Source: Paracoccus sp. (in: a-proteobacteria)
GTDB lineage: Bacteria; Pseudomonadota; Alphaproteobacteria; Rhodobacterales; Rhodobacteraceae
NCBI RefSeq assembly: GCF_030538695.1
Contig: NZ_JAUNTN010000004.1
Coordinates: 97,485-161,484 of the forward strand
Length of the DNA: 64,000 nucleotides
Direction: 5' to 3'
Part shown: positions 54,199 to 62,093 of the stretch, piece after piece
Numbering within the stretch: the stretch's first letter is position 1
Layout: every line of letters begins with the position of its first letter
The notes under the pieces: generated by a model
The model's input: the letters and a program-made list of their open reading frames with translations, nothing else
What the model was told of the DNA's origin: nothing
The model's database searches: none
Made by a program: the position numbers and the translations under genes

Positions 54199-55173
54199 AT
54201 GTCCGATACTCTGAGCAGACTTCTGGCCAGCCGCGACTGGCTGCTGGCGGATGGTGCGACCGGCACCAACCTGTTCAACATGGGCCTTGGCCCCAAGGAA
54301 CCGCCTGAACTGTGGAACCTGTCCCACCCCGATCACATCCGCAAACTGTATCGTGACGCGGTAGAGGCCGGGGCAGACCTGTTCCTGACCAACAGCTTTG
54401 GCGGCAATGCCAGCCGCTTGCGCCAGCATGGCGCAGCGCAGCATTTGCGCGATGTCAACCGCATCGCCGCCGAATTGGGGCGCGAGATTGCCGATGCGGC
54501 AAGCCGCCCGGTGGTGGTCGCCGGCAGCATCGGTCCCACGGGCGAGATCATGGCCCCCATCGGCAGCCTGTCCCATGCCGCCGCTGTCGAAATGTTCCAT
54601 GAACAGGCCGAAGCCCTCAAGGAGGGCGGCGCAGATGTCCTGTGGCTGGAAACCATTTCATCCCCCGAGGAATACCGCGCCGCCGCCGAAGCCTTTGCCT
54701 TGGCCGCGATGCCCTGGTGCGGCTCCATGAGCTTCGACACCGCCGGGCGCACGATGATGGGTGTGACCTCGGCGCAGATGTCGGCGCTGGTGGAAAAACT
54801 GCCCAACCCGCCCCTTGCCTATGGCGCGAATTGCGGCATGGGGGCCTCGGACCTGTTGCGCACGGTGAACGGCTTTGTCGCCACCGGAAACGAGCGCCCG
54901 ATCATCGCCAAGGGCAATGCCGGTATCCCGCATATGGAAGATGGCCATATCCATTACGACGGCACCCCCGCGCTGATGGCGGAATATGCGGTGCTGGCCC
55001 GTGACCTTGGCGTGCGCATCATCGGCGGTTGCTGCGGCACCATGCCCGAACATCTGCGGGCCATGCGCGCGGCGCTGGAAACCCGGCCACAGGGCGACAA
55101 GCCCACGCTGGAGGAAATCACCAGCAAACTTGACACCTTCGGCCCCGGCACACCCCCACGCGGGCGGCGCTAG
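54199..55173 (+). CDS. bmt: Homocysteine S-methyltransferase family protein (betaine-homocysteine type)
   Basis: 324 residues, (beta-alpha)8 barrel. 'LLADGATGTNLF', 'LTNSFGGNASRL', and the zinc cysteines in 'GANCGMG' and 'GGCCGTMP' are present. In Rhodobacteraceae this gene type serves as betaine-homocysteine methyltransferase, making methionine and dimethylglycine; dimethylglycine breakdown leads to sarcosine, the substrate of soxBDAG in this window. Substrate choice between betaine and other methyl donors is inferred. Its stop shares CTAG with the opposite radical SAM gene. Confidence 0.82.
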   Translation: MSDTLSRLLASRDWLLADGATGTNLFNMGLGPKEPPELWNLSHPDHIRKLYRDAVEAGADLFLTNSFGGNASRLRQHGAAQHLRDVNRIAAELGREIADAASRPVVVAGSIGPTGEIMAPIGSLSHAAAVEMFHEQAEALKEGGADVLWLETISSPEEYRAAAEAFALAAMPWCGSMSFDTAGRTMMGVTSAQMSALVEKLPNPPLAYGANCGMGASDLLRTVNGFVATGNERPIIAKGNAGIPHMEDGHIHYDGTPALMAEYAVLARDLGVRIIGGCCGTMPEHLRAMRAALETRPQGDKPTLEEITSKLDTFGPGTPPRGRR

Positions 55174-56252
55174 AACAGCGACAATTGCGCCGGGCTTCTG
55201 CGCCCCTGCGGCGGGCCAAAGCGGCTGCAATCCAGGGGCGGCAGGCGACGATAGCCCAAGCGTTTACAGGCCAGCCGGAACCGCTGATGCAGCAATTCGG
55301 CATGAATGCCCTCGCCCCGCATCCGGCTGCCAAAGCGCGGGTCATTGTCGCGCCCGCCGCGCATCTCCTGCACCCGGTTCATCACATGCGCAGCCTTGCC
55401 GGGGTGCAGCCGTTCCAGCCAGTCGCGGAACAGCGGCGCAACCTCATGCGGCAGGCGCAGCGGGATCATGCTGGCCGCCTGCGCCCCGGCCTCACGCGCG
55501 GCGTCAAGGATACGCTCGACCTCGGGTTCAGTCAGCACCGGGATCACCGGGGCAACCATAACGCGGGTGGGGACGCCCGCCGCCGACAATTCACGGATCA
55601 TCCGCAGCCGTGTCGCGGGCGTAGGCGCGCGCGGTTCCATCTGGCGGGCAAGGCTGGCGTCCAGCGTCGTGATACTGACCCCGACCGCCGCCTGCCCCCG
55701 ATCGGCCAGCGCCGCCCACAGGTCCAGATCGCGCAGCACCAACTGCCCACGCGTGACCAGCGCCACCGGATGATTCCAGTCACGCAACACCATCAGGATG
55801 CGCCGCATGATTCCGAAACGCGCCTCGGCAGGCTGATACGGGTCGGTATTCGTCCCCATGGCCAGCACCGCCACGCGATAGGATGCGCGCCCGATCTCTG
55901 CCTCCAGCAGACGCGGCGCATCCGGCTTGGCCGTAATCTTCGTTTCAAAATCCAGCCCCGAAGACAGGCCCAGATACCCGTGCGAAGGCCGCGCAAAGCA
56001 ATAGATGCAGCCATGCTCACACCCCCGATAAGGGTTCAGCGAACGATCAAAAGGCACATCGGGCGAATTGTTGCGGGTGATGACGCTGCGCGGCTGCTCG
56101 ATGCTGATTTCGGTGCGGACGACCTGCGGATCAGACGGACTATCCCAGCCATCCGATTCGCGCACCGCCTGATAGGGTTCAAACCGCCCCGCCGGGCGCG
56201 ACACCGCGCCACGGGCCTTGGGGTTTTCATCAGGATCACGCGGCGGCAACAT
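55170..56252 (-). CDS. PA0069-family radical SAM protein (SplB-related)
   Basis: 360 residues. The radical SAM cluster motif is in 'YRGCEHGCIYCFARPSHGYL' (C-x3-C-x2-C, near residues 77-84), followed by 'LGLSSGLDFETKI' and a barrel to about residue 260. The family is related to spore photoproduct lyase but its reaction is not known to me. The ATG at 56252 has no Shine-Dalgarno; a GAAC-N7-GAAC box and a fitting -35/-10 lie immediately upstream, so the mRNA may be leaderless and under SOS control. The C-terminus overlaps the bmt stop by 4 bp. Confidence 0.9.
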   Translation of the reverse strand: MLPPRDPDENPKARGAVSRPAGRFEPYQAVRESDGWDSPSDPQVVRTEISIEQPRSVITRNNSPDVPFDRSLNPYRGCEHGCIYCFARPSHGYLGLSSGLDFETKITAKPDAPRLLEAEIGRASYRVAVLAMGTNTDPYQPAEARFGIMRRILMVLRDWNHPVALVTRGQLVLRDLDLWAALADRGQAAVGVSITTLDASLARQMEPRAPTPATRLRMIRELSAAGVPTRVMVAPVIPVLTEPEVERILDAAREAGAQAASMIPLRLPHEVAPLFRDWLERLHPGKAAHVMNRVQEMRGGRDNDPRFGSRMRGEGIHAELLHQRFRLACKRLGYRRLPPLDCSRFGPPQGRRSPAQLSLF

Positions 56253-56258
56253 CAGAAC

Positions 56259-56286
56259 ACACTAGAACATAAGTCGAACATTGCAA
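56259..56286 (-). promoter_or_regulatory. LexA-type SOS box inside a candidate promoter of the radical SAM gene
   Basis: On the minus strand: TTGCAA (56286-56281), 16-base spacer, TAGTGT (56264-56259) six bases before the ATG. The spacer holds GTTC-GACTTAT-GTTC (56279-56265), an exact match to the alphaproteobacterial LexA consensus GTTC-N7-GTTC. The -10 position puts the transcript start on or next to the ATG. Confidence 0.68.
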
Positions 56287-56393
56287 GTCTTGATGCGGCC
56301 CGGCCACAATCCGCCGGACCGAATGTCACAGATGTGTGAAAGGGCTGTCTTTCCCGCGCCAAACGCCTAGCTTGGCAGGTGAAGGAGATTCCC

Positions 56394-56558
56394 ATGCCGT
56401 TGCCGCATTTTCTGCTGATGCTTGTCGCCGTGATCCTGTCAGCAGGCGTGACCCTGTTTGCCGCCTTCAAGGCAGGCGTGCCGCTGGTGGCGCTGGCGCT
56501 GCTGGCCCTGACAGGCGCGGGGCTGCTGCACCTGACAGCGCATGACAACGAAAGCTGA
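56394..56558 (+). CDS. Small membrane protein of 54 residues, unrecognised
   Basis: Starts at an ATG preceded by AAGGAGA at ideal distance and ends at TGA 56556-56558. It translates as two hydrophobic helices (about residues 5-22 and 27-47) joined by FAAFKAG, with a polar tail HDNES. Codon usage is GC-rich like the neighbours. It overlaps the next membrane protein gene by 17 bp, suggesting that the two are made together. No family recognised; too short for most gene finders. Confidence 0.7.
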   Translation: MPLPHFLLMLVAVILSAGVTLFAAFKAGVPLVALALLALTGAGLLHLTAHDNES

Positions 56559-57072
56559 GCGCCCGACCACTCTGCTGAACCCCACATCCAGCACCGCCCG
56601 CGACATGCGCCTGACAGCAGGTGCGTTTCTGCGCGAGATCTTGCTGGCCGCATTTTTGGCGCTGTCTCTGCCGCTCGGTCTGTGGCTTGGCGTCATGGCC
56701 GGTCTCAACCTGACAAACCGACTGGAAGGGCTGGCGATCTTTTCGCTGCTGGGGTTGATCCTGATCGGCGGCCCCATCAGCTTTTACGCCGCGCTACGCC
56801 TTCATGCTGCCACCATCGCCCGCGGCCGCACCATCAAAGGCGACGACCTGATCCTTCATCCGCCCTTTCGCGGGCCGCTCTGGAGTTTCCTGCCGGGAAC
56901 AACCCGCGCCCGCCTGACGTTCAGCTTTCCCGTCAACCTTGAGCTAACCCTGTGCGTTCTGTCCCTGCCCGGCGATTTCGCCACACCGCTGGCCCTGCCC
57001 CCACTTGCATTAAGTATCGCACAACTGATTGGCCTTGCCTTGATGCTGACCCAACACGCGGGTCAGGGCTGA
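56542..57072 (+). CDS. Hypothetical membrane protein, 176 residues
   Basis: A polar N-terminus (about 25 residues) leads into two or three membrane helices (about 29-55, 64-85) and, after a basic soluble loop 'ARGRTIKGDDLILHPPFRGPLWSFLPGTTRARL', one or two C-terminal hydrophobic stretches. No motif was recognised. The ATG lies within the end of the 54-residue membrane protein gene, in another frame. Function unknown; membrane partner of that small protein is a guess. Confidence 0.72.
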   Translation: MTTKAERPTTLLNPTSSTARDMRLTAGAFLREILLAAFLALSLPLGLWLGVMAGLNLTNRLEGLAIFSLLGLILIGGPISFYAALRLHAATIARGRTIKGDDLILHPPFRGPLWSFLPGTTRARLTFSFPVNLELTLCVLSLPGDFATPLALPPLALSIAQLIGLALMLTQHAGQG

Positions 57073-57082
57073 AACGCCCGCC

Positions 57083-57105
57083 CTATCTTTTGTCCATAAA
57101 TATCC
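57083..57105 (-). repeat. GGATATTT intergenic element 6, variant tail, no large hairpin
   Basis: On the minus strand: GGATATTTATGGACAAAAGATAGGG with core complement at 57098-57105. The tail TGGACAAAAGATA is shared with element 3. It lies between the convergent membrane protein and HNH genes. The upstream C/G hairpin seen in other copies is absent or very weak. Confidence 0.7.
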
Positions 57106-57144
57106 ATCCGACCGCGCCCCAAGCACCGCGCTGCGGAAAGGGGA

Positions 57145-57750
57145 TCAGCTTTCCAGCTCGGCATCCCAATACAGGAAATCCATCCAGCTTTCATGCAGGT
57201 GGTTCGGCGGAAAGCGCCGGCCGATGGCGTGCATATCCTCGGCGCTTGGCTGCCGGGCCGGGCGGCGCAGGCGCAGGCCAGAGGCGCGCAGCGACTTGTT
57301 CGCCTTGCGCAGATTGCAGGGGCTACATGCCGCCACCACATTTTCCCAACTGGTCACGCCACCGCGCGACCGCGGCACCACATGGTCAAAGGTCAGATCG
57401 CCCCTTGCCCCGCAATACTGGCACTGAAAACCGTCCCGCAGAAAAAGATTAAAGCGCGTGAAGGCCACGCGCTTTTGGGGTTTGACGAAATCTTTCAGCA
57501 CTACGACCGAAGGTATGCGGAACGCCTGCCGCTGACTTCGCACGCATTCGTCATATTCGGCCAGAATAGTGACGCGCTCCAGAAACACCGCCTTGATCGC
57601 CTCTTGCCAGGGCCACAGCGACAGCGGGTAATAGGACAAGGGCCGGAAATCCGCATTCAGCACCAGCGCCGGATGCCGCCGCAATGCCGCAGGCTCACGC
57701 ACGAATTGCGTTCTGAAATCGCCCTGATGGTGGTCGAGCATCGCCGTCAT
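57145..57750 (-). CDS. HNH endonuclease family protein
   Basis: 201 residues. The HNH domain is complete: CQYCG zinc knuckle, 'LTFDHVVPRSRGG' (catalytic His), 'WENVVAACSPCN' (second CxxC-type pair and Asn). The N-terminus 'NADFRPLSYYPLSLWPWQEAIKAVFLERV' is conserved in this chromosomal, single-copy HNH group. Role unknown; not obviously part of a restriction or phage system since neighbours are housekeeping genes. ATG at 57750 or 57741. Confidence 0.88.
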   Translation of the reverse strand: MTAMLDHHQGDFRTQFVREPAALRRHPALVLNADFRPLSYYPLSLWPWQEAIKAVFLERVTILAEYDECVRSQRQAFRIPSVVVLKDFVKPQKRVAFTRFNLFLRDGFQCQYCGARGDLTFDHVVPRSRGGVTSWENVVAACSPCNLRKANKSLRASGLRLRRPARQPSAEDMHAIGRRFPPNHLHESWMDFLYWDAELES

Positions 57751-57883
57751 CCCGCCTGTTTCCAGAGGCCACCCTGACAGTCTATATCTGCCCATCCTGT
57801 CCCGGCAACCCCCTGTATCTATGCGCTGGCTAACAAAAACGCATGACACCCCCGCGACAAAGCGGTGACGGTTCGGTGACGCC

Positions 57884-58537
57884 CTAGCCCAAAGACTGCC
57901 GGATAAAGCCCAAAGCCGCTGACAGCCCGTCGGGGGAAATCCCGTGCGGAGTGCCTTTCATCACATGGGTATAGGTCTCGAACCCCGCCGCAACCAGCGC
58001 ATCTGCGGCCAGCGCAATATCCCCGAACGGCACCACCGGGTCCTGATCGCCATGCAACAGCAGCACCGGCGGCTTGCTGACAGCCTCAGCCGCCAGCGCC
58101 TCGGGAGCCAGCAAACGACCCGAGAAGCCCACCACCCCGGCCACCGGCAGCGCCCGGCGCGGCGCGACATACAGCGCCATCATCGTGCCTTGGGAAAATC
58201 CCACCAGAACCATGCGGTCGGGGGTCAGCCCCTCATCCGTCAGCACCTTGTCCAGAAAGGTGTTCAGATCATCCGCCGCAGCCAACAGCCCGGCCCGCGC
58301 CTGCGCCTCGGTCGAGCCGTCCAGCCACGGGATCGGGAACCACTGCCGACCAAAGGGCGCACCTGCCACCCGGTCGGGCGCGTCCGGCGCGTAAAAGGCG
58401 GTGCCGGGCAGATGTGGGGCCAGCGGCTCAGCCAGCCCCAGCAGATCAGCGCCATCCGCGCCATAGCCATGCAGGAACACCACCACGGAATCGGGTTTTG
58501 CCGCACCGCGCCGTTCGGATTTCAATTCTCGTGCCAT
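57884..58537 (-). CDS. Phospholipase/carboxylesterase, alpha/beta hydrolase
   Basis: 217 residues, esterase 2/YpfH-like. 'VVFLHGYGADGADLLGLAEPL' (oxyanion region), nucleophile in GFSQGT, acid in 'LLLHGDQDPVVP' and His in 'GTPHGISPDGL'. It should hydrolyse small acyl esters in the cytoplasm; no signal peptide. The ATG at 58537 starts two bases after the stop of the AlkA-like gene. Confidence 0.9.
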   Translation of the reverse strand: MARELKSERRGAAKPDSVVVFLHGYGADGADLLGLAEPLAPHLPGTAFYAPDAPDRVAGAPFGRQWFPIPWLDGSTEAQARAGLLAAADDLNTFLDKVLTDEGLTPDRMVLVGFSQGTMMALYVAPRRALPVAGVVGFSGRLLAPEALAAEAVSKPPVLLLHGDQDPVVPFGDIALAADALVAAGFETYTHVMKGTPHGISPDGLSAALGFIRQSLG

Positions 58538-58539
58538 GG

Positions 58540-59157
58540 TCAGATCCCCTCGCGTCCCTTTGCCTGCCGGTAATAGGCCCACAGCCCCCGCGCCGCAACC
58601 GCACGCCACGGCTGCCATGCTTCGGCCATCAGCGCCAGCGCCTTGGGCGAGGGCCGGGCGTCAAGGCCATAGGCCAGCCGCGCGGCCTCGGCCAGTGCCA
58701 GATCGGCCGGGGCAAAAGCATCAGCCCGACCCAGCGCGAACAGCAGGTAAATCTGCGCCGTCCAAGGCCCGATGCCCGAAATCACCACCAGCCGCGCCAT
58801 CACCTGATCGTCGGGCAAATCGCGCAGGGCGAGCCAATCCACCCCTGCACCGGCCAGCGCCCGCAAATACCGCATCTTGGGCCGCGACAGGCCGCAGGCC
58901 CGCAGGTCATCGTCGCTGGCCCCGGCAACGGCGCCCTCATCCACCAGCCCGGCGGCCAGCATCCGCGCCCGGATCGCGCCTGCGGCTGCGGTGGAAATCT
59001 GCTGCCCGACAATCGCATCGGCCAGCGCGTCGAACCCATCCGTCCGCCGCCGCAAGGGCAGCACCAACCCCGGCAAAATCCGCGCCCAAACCGGACAGAC
59101 CGCCGCCAGATGCGCCGCGCCCTCATCCAGATCAGCCCGAGAGACGATCAGCTTCAT
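58540..59157 (-). CDS. DNA-3-methyladenine glycosylase II (AlkA-like, HhH-GPD)
   Basis: 205 residues. The HhH-GPD fold is visible: 'AIVGQQISTAAAGAIRARML', then 'LPDDQVMARLVVISGIGPWTAQIYLLFAL' with the hairpin GIGPWTA and the catalytic Asp in 'FAPADLAL'. It removes alkylated purines for base excision repair. It lacks the N-terminal domain of E. coli AlkA (short form). With ada elsewhere in the window, the strain has at least two alkylation-repair functions. Coupled to the esterase gene. Confidence 0.88.
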   Translation of the reverse strand: MKLIVSRADLDEGAAHLAAVCPVWARILPGLVLPLRRRTDGFDALADAIVGQQISTAAAGAIRARMLAAGLVDEGAVAGASDDDLRACGLSRPKMRYLRALAGAGVDWLALRDLPDDQVMARLVVISGIGPWTAQIYLLFALGRADAFAPADLALAEAARLAYGLDARPSPKALALMAEAWQPWRAVAARGLWAYYRQAKGREGI

Positions 59158-59285
59158 ACGCCCGCCTTACGGCAAGGGCATGGGGCCGCCAAAGAAAACG
59201 CCCCCGGCATAAGACGTTCAGGCTGCACCAAGCTGGCCTCCTCTGCCATTGGCAAAGGATCATCGCGGGCCATGTGCGGATCTGT

Positions 59286-59313
59286 CAAGAAGCGGCAGAC
59301 AAGAAGCGGCAGA
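59286..59313. repeat. 14-bp tandem duplication between glycosylase and gltX genes
   Basis: CAAGAAGCGGCAGA occurs twice in direct succession (59286-59299, 59300-59313) in the 169-bp gap upstream of the AlkA-like gene. No function apparent; it may be a recent replication-slippage event. The rest of the gap holds nothing recognisable. Confidence 0.7.
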
Positions 59314-59326
59314 CCGCCCCGCCCGC

Positions 59327-60652
59327 TTACCCGCGGGCGCGCACGACCTGCAACAGCGGCATGACATCGGCCATTTCCGGTCCATGCGCCTGCCCGGTCA
59401 ACGCCTTGCGCAGCGGCATGAACAGGCCCTTGCCCTTGCGGCCAGTGGCCTCTTTGACGGCCGCCGTCCATTCGCCCCAGGTGGCGTCGGTGAACGGCCC
59501 CTCAGGCAGCAGGGTCATGGCCTGCGCAATGAAATCAGCGTCCTCGGGGTCGATCACCGGATCGGCGCCGGTGCTGAAAATCTGCCACCAGCCGGCCAGA
59601 TCGTCCAGTTTGGTGATGTTATGGCTGGCCACACGCCAGAACCGTTCCGCCAGATCATCCGGTACGCCAAGCGCCGCAATCCGGTCGCGCACCGCATCAA
59701 AGGGCAACGCCTGATTGCGTTCGCGGGTCAGCGGCCACAGGTCTTCGGCATCGAACTTGGTCGGGCTGGCCCCGAATTGCGACAGATCGAAACCTTCGGC
59801 CAACTCGTCCAGCGACAACCGCAACGCGACCGGCTGGCTGGAGCCAAGCCGCGCCATCAGCGACAACAGCGCCTCGGGGGCAACGCCCTCCTCGCGCAGC
59901 TGACGGATGGACAGCACGCCCAGCCGCTTGGACAATTCTTCGCCCTTCGGCCCGGTCAAAAGGCTGTGATGCGCAAAGGCCGGCGGGGTGCCACCAAGCG
60001 CGCGGATAATCTGGATCTGAGTCGCGGTATTGGTCACATGATCGGCACCGCGCACAATATGGGTCACCCCCATATCCGTATCATCTACCGAGGACGCAAA
60101 GGTATAAAGCACCTGCCCATCAGCCCGGATCAGCACCGGATCGCTGACGCTGGCGGCGTCAATGGAAACGTCACCGATGATCCCGTCGGGCCATTCGATA
60201 CGCTCATGGTCCAGCCGGAACCGCCAGTAACCCTCGCGCCCCTCGGCCCGCAGCTTGTCCTTATCGGCATCCGACAGGGCCAGCCCGGCACGGTCATAGA
60301 CCGGCGGCTTGCCCATGTTCAGTTGCTTCTTACGCTTCAGGTCCAGCTCGACCGGGGTTTCAAAGACCTCATACAGCCGCCCTTCACCGCGCAGTTGCGC
60401 GGCGGCCTCGGCATAGCGGTCCAGCCGGTCGGACTGGCGTTCCATCCGGTCCCAATGCAGGCCCAGCCATTCCAGATCGCGCTTGATCCCATCGGCATAT
60501 TCCTGCTTGGAGCGTTCCCGGTCGGTGTCGTCCAGCCGCAGGATGAAGGTGCCGCCAGCCTTGCGGGCGATCAGATAGTTCATCAGCGCAGTGCGAAGAT
60601 TGCCAACATGGATATGCCCCGTGGGCGAGGGCGCAAAGCGGGTGGTGGTCAT
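59327..60652 (-). CDS. gltX: Glutamyl-tRNA synthetase
   Basis: 441 residues. The class I HIGH motif appears as HIHVG in 'FAPSPTGHIHVGNLRTAL' (residues 13-17) and KMSKS as ELSKRLG. Alphaproteobacteria often carry two gltX copies, one used with GatCAB for tRNA(Gln); which one this is cannot be told here. The ATG at 60652 begins the conserved 'TTTRFAPSP'. Opposite orientation to the zincin gene with 83 bp between. Confidence 0.95.
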   Translation of the reverse strand: MTTTRFAPSPTGHIHVGNLRTALMNYLIARKAGGTFILRLDDTDRERSKQEYADGIKRDLEWLGLHWDRMERQSDRLDRYAEAAAQLRGEGRLYEVFETPVELDLKRKKQLNMGKPPVYDRAGLALSDADKDKLRAEGREGYWRFRLDHERIEWPDGIIGDVSIDAASVSDPVLIRADGQVLYTFASSVDDTDMGVTHIVRGADHVTNTATQIQIIRALGGTPPAFAHHSLLTGPKGEELSKRLGVLSIRQLREEGVAPEALLSLMARLGSSQPVALRLSLDELAEGFDLSQFGASPTKFDAEDLWPLTRERNQALPFDAVRDRIAALGVPDDLAERFWRVASHNITKLDDLAGWWQIFSTGADPVIDPEDADFIAQAMTLLPEGPFTDATWGEWTAAVKEATGRKGKGLFMPLRKALTGQAHGPEMADVMPLLQVVRARG

Positions 60653-60735
60653 GGCGAGGTCTCCTGTCGGGATACGCTCTTTCACAATGGCCGGTTCTTG
60701 TCCATATCAGCGACAGGCAACCCGAAAGGTGACTG

Positions 60736-61140
60736 ATGACAGATACGGCCCTGACCGCCCCTTCCGCCGCGCAGATCGAGGCGCTGGCCCGTGACGTGCT
60801 GGCCAGCCTGCCGCCCGAGTTCGCGCAGCACGCCCAAGCGGTGCTGCTGGAGGTGGCCGAATTCGCAGACGAGGACATGCTGGACGAATTGCAGATCGAT
60901 GACCCCTTCGACCTGACGGGCCTCTATGACGGTGTGCCGATGACCGAAAAACTGTACAGCGCCCCGCAGTCTTTCTCTGACCGGGTGCTGCTGTTCCGCC
61001 GTCCGATTCTGGATGAATGGGCGGCGCGCGGCGATGTGACCCTGCATGATCTGGTGCGCAACGTGGTGGTGCATGAGTTCGCGCATCACTTCGGCTGGTC
61101 CGATGCGCAAATCGCGGAAATCGACAGATGGTGGGAATAA
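60736..61140 (+). CDS. Zincin-like metallopeptidase (DUF1025/MPTase family)
   Basis: 134 residues, mostly acidic, with HEFAHHFG near residues 114-121, an HExxH zinc motif, and a downstream Asp/Glu. The conserved core 'LYDGVPMTEK' and 'RRPILDEW' belongs to this family. Substrate unknown, cytoplasmic. Its TAA stop overlaps the ATG of the kinase gene (TAATG), so both are coupled. Confidence 0.9.
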   Translation: MTDTALTAPSAAQIEALARDVLASLPPEFAQHAQAVLLEVAEFADEDMLDELQIDDPFDLTGLYDGVPMTEKLYSAPQSFSDRVLLFRRPILDEWAARGDVTLHDLVRNVVVHEFAHHFGWSDAQIAEIDRWWE

Positions 61141-62093
61141 TGGAACAGGCTGAAATCCTGACCGTCACGCTGAACCCCGCGCTGGACCTGACCACCGGAA
61201 CCGAGATGGTCATGCCAGATGTCAAACTGCGTTGCGATTCGCTGGTGACGGACCCCGGCGGCGGCGGCATAAACGTCAGCCGCGCGATTGCAGTCATGGG
61301 CGGGCAATCCACTGCGCTGGTCGCACTTGGCGGCGGCGTCGGGCGGCGCATGGCGGAGATGTTGGATGATGCGGGCCTGCCGGTCATCTCACTGCCCGCG
61401 CCGGGGGAAACCCGGCAATCGCTGGCGGTGACGGACCATTCGACACGCAAACAATACCGTTTCGTCATGCCGGGGCCGCGCTGGTCGGAATCGAATGTCG
61501 AATGGGCGCTGGAGGCCATCGCAGGGGCCGCCCGCCCCGGCATGGTGGTGGTGCTGTCGGGCAGCAACCCGCCTGGTGTGCCAGCGGATTTTGCCCGCCG
61601 CCTGACCGCCGCCCTGACCCCGCGCGGGGCGCGGCTGGTGGTGGACACCTCTGGCGCGGCGTTGAAAGCGGTGGCCGAGGCCCGCGACGGGGCGCTTGCC
61701 ATCCTGCGGATGGATGATGTCGAGGCCGAGGATCTGGCCGGCCGCCCCTTGCCCACCCGCGCCGACAGCGCCGATTTCGCGGCCTCGCTGGTCGCCTTGG
61801 GCGTGGCGCAATGGGTCATGGTCGCCCGCGGGCGCGACGGCAATATCATTGCCACGCCCGAAGGCCGCTGGCACGCCGAAGCCCTGCCGGTCGAGGTGGT
61901 CAGCAAGGTTGGCGCGGGCGACAGCTTCCTTGCCGGGTTCGTCCTGTCGATGGCCCGCGGCGGCACCCCGGCGCAGGCCATCGGCCTTGCCGCAGCAGCC
62001 GCCTCCGCCGCCTGCATGACCCCGGCAACCGAACTATGCCGCGCCGAAGATGTCTGGCAGCTGGAACAACAGGGCAGCGTGACGCCGATCTGA
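61140..62093 (+). CDS. 1-Phosphofructokinase/tagatose-6-phosphate kinase-type PfkB sugar kinase
   Basis: 317 residues. 'TLNPALDLT' and 'DPGGGGINVSRAIAVMGG' at the N-terminus and 'GAGDSFLAGF' with the catalytic Asp near residue 260 mark the PfkB (6-phosphofructokinase 2 / FruK) branch. It phosphorylates a sugar phosphate in the cytoplasm. No PTS genes are adjacent, so a fructose PTS role is not supported; PfkB of E. coli type is an alternative. Start ATG overlaps the zincin stop. Confidence 0.88.
   Translation: MEQAEILTVTLNPALDLTTGTEMVMPDVKLRCDSLVTDPGGGGINVSRAIAVMGGQSTALVALGGGVGRRMAEMLDDAGLPVISLPAPGETRQSLAVTDHSTRKQYRFVMPGPRWSESNVEWALEAIAGAARPGMVVVLSGSNPPGVPADFARRLTAALTPRGARLVVDTSGAALKAVAEARDGALAILRMDDVEAEDLAGRPLPTRADSADFAASLVALGVAQWVMVARGRDGNIIATPEGRWHAEALPVEVVSKVGAGDSFLAGFVLSMARGGTPAQAIGLAAAAASAACMTPATELCRAEDVWQLEQQGSVTPI

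Noticed and set aside
57145-57750. HNH nuclease as part of a phage-defence or restriction system
   Set aside because: Neighbours are an esterase, a DNA glycosylase and membrane proteins; no methylase, helicase or toxin-antitoxin partner is nearby.
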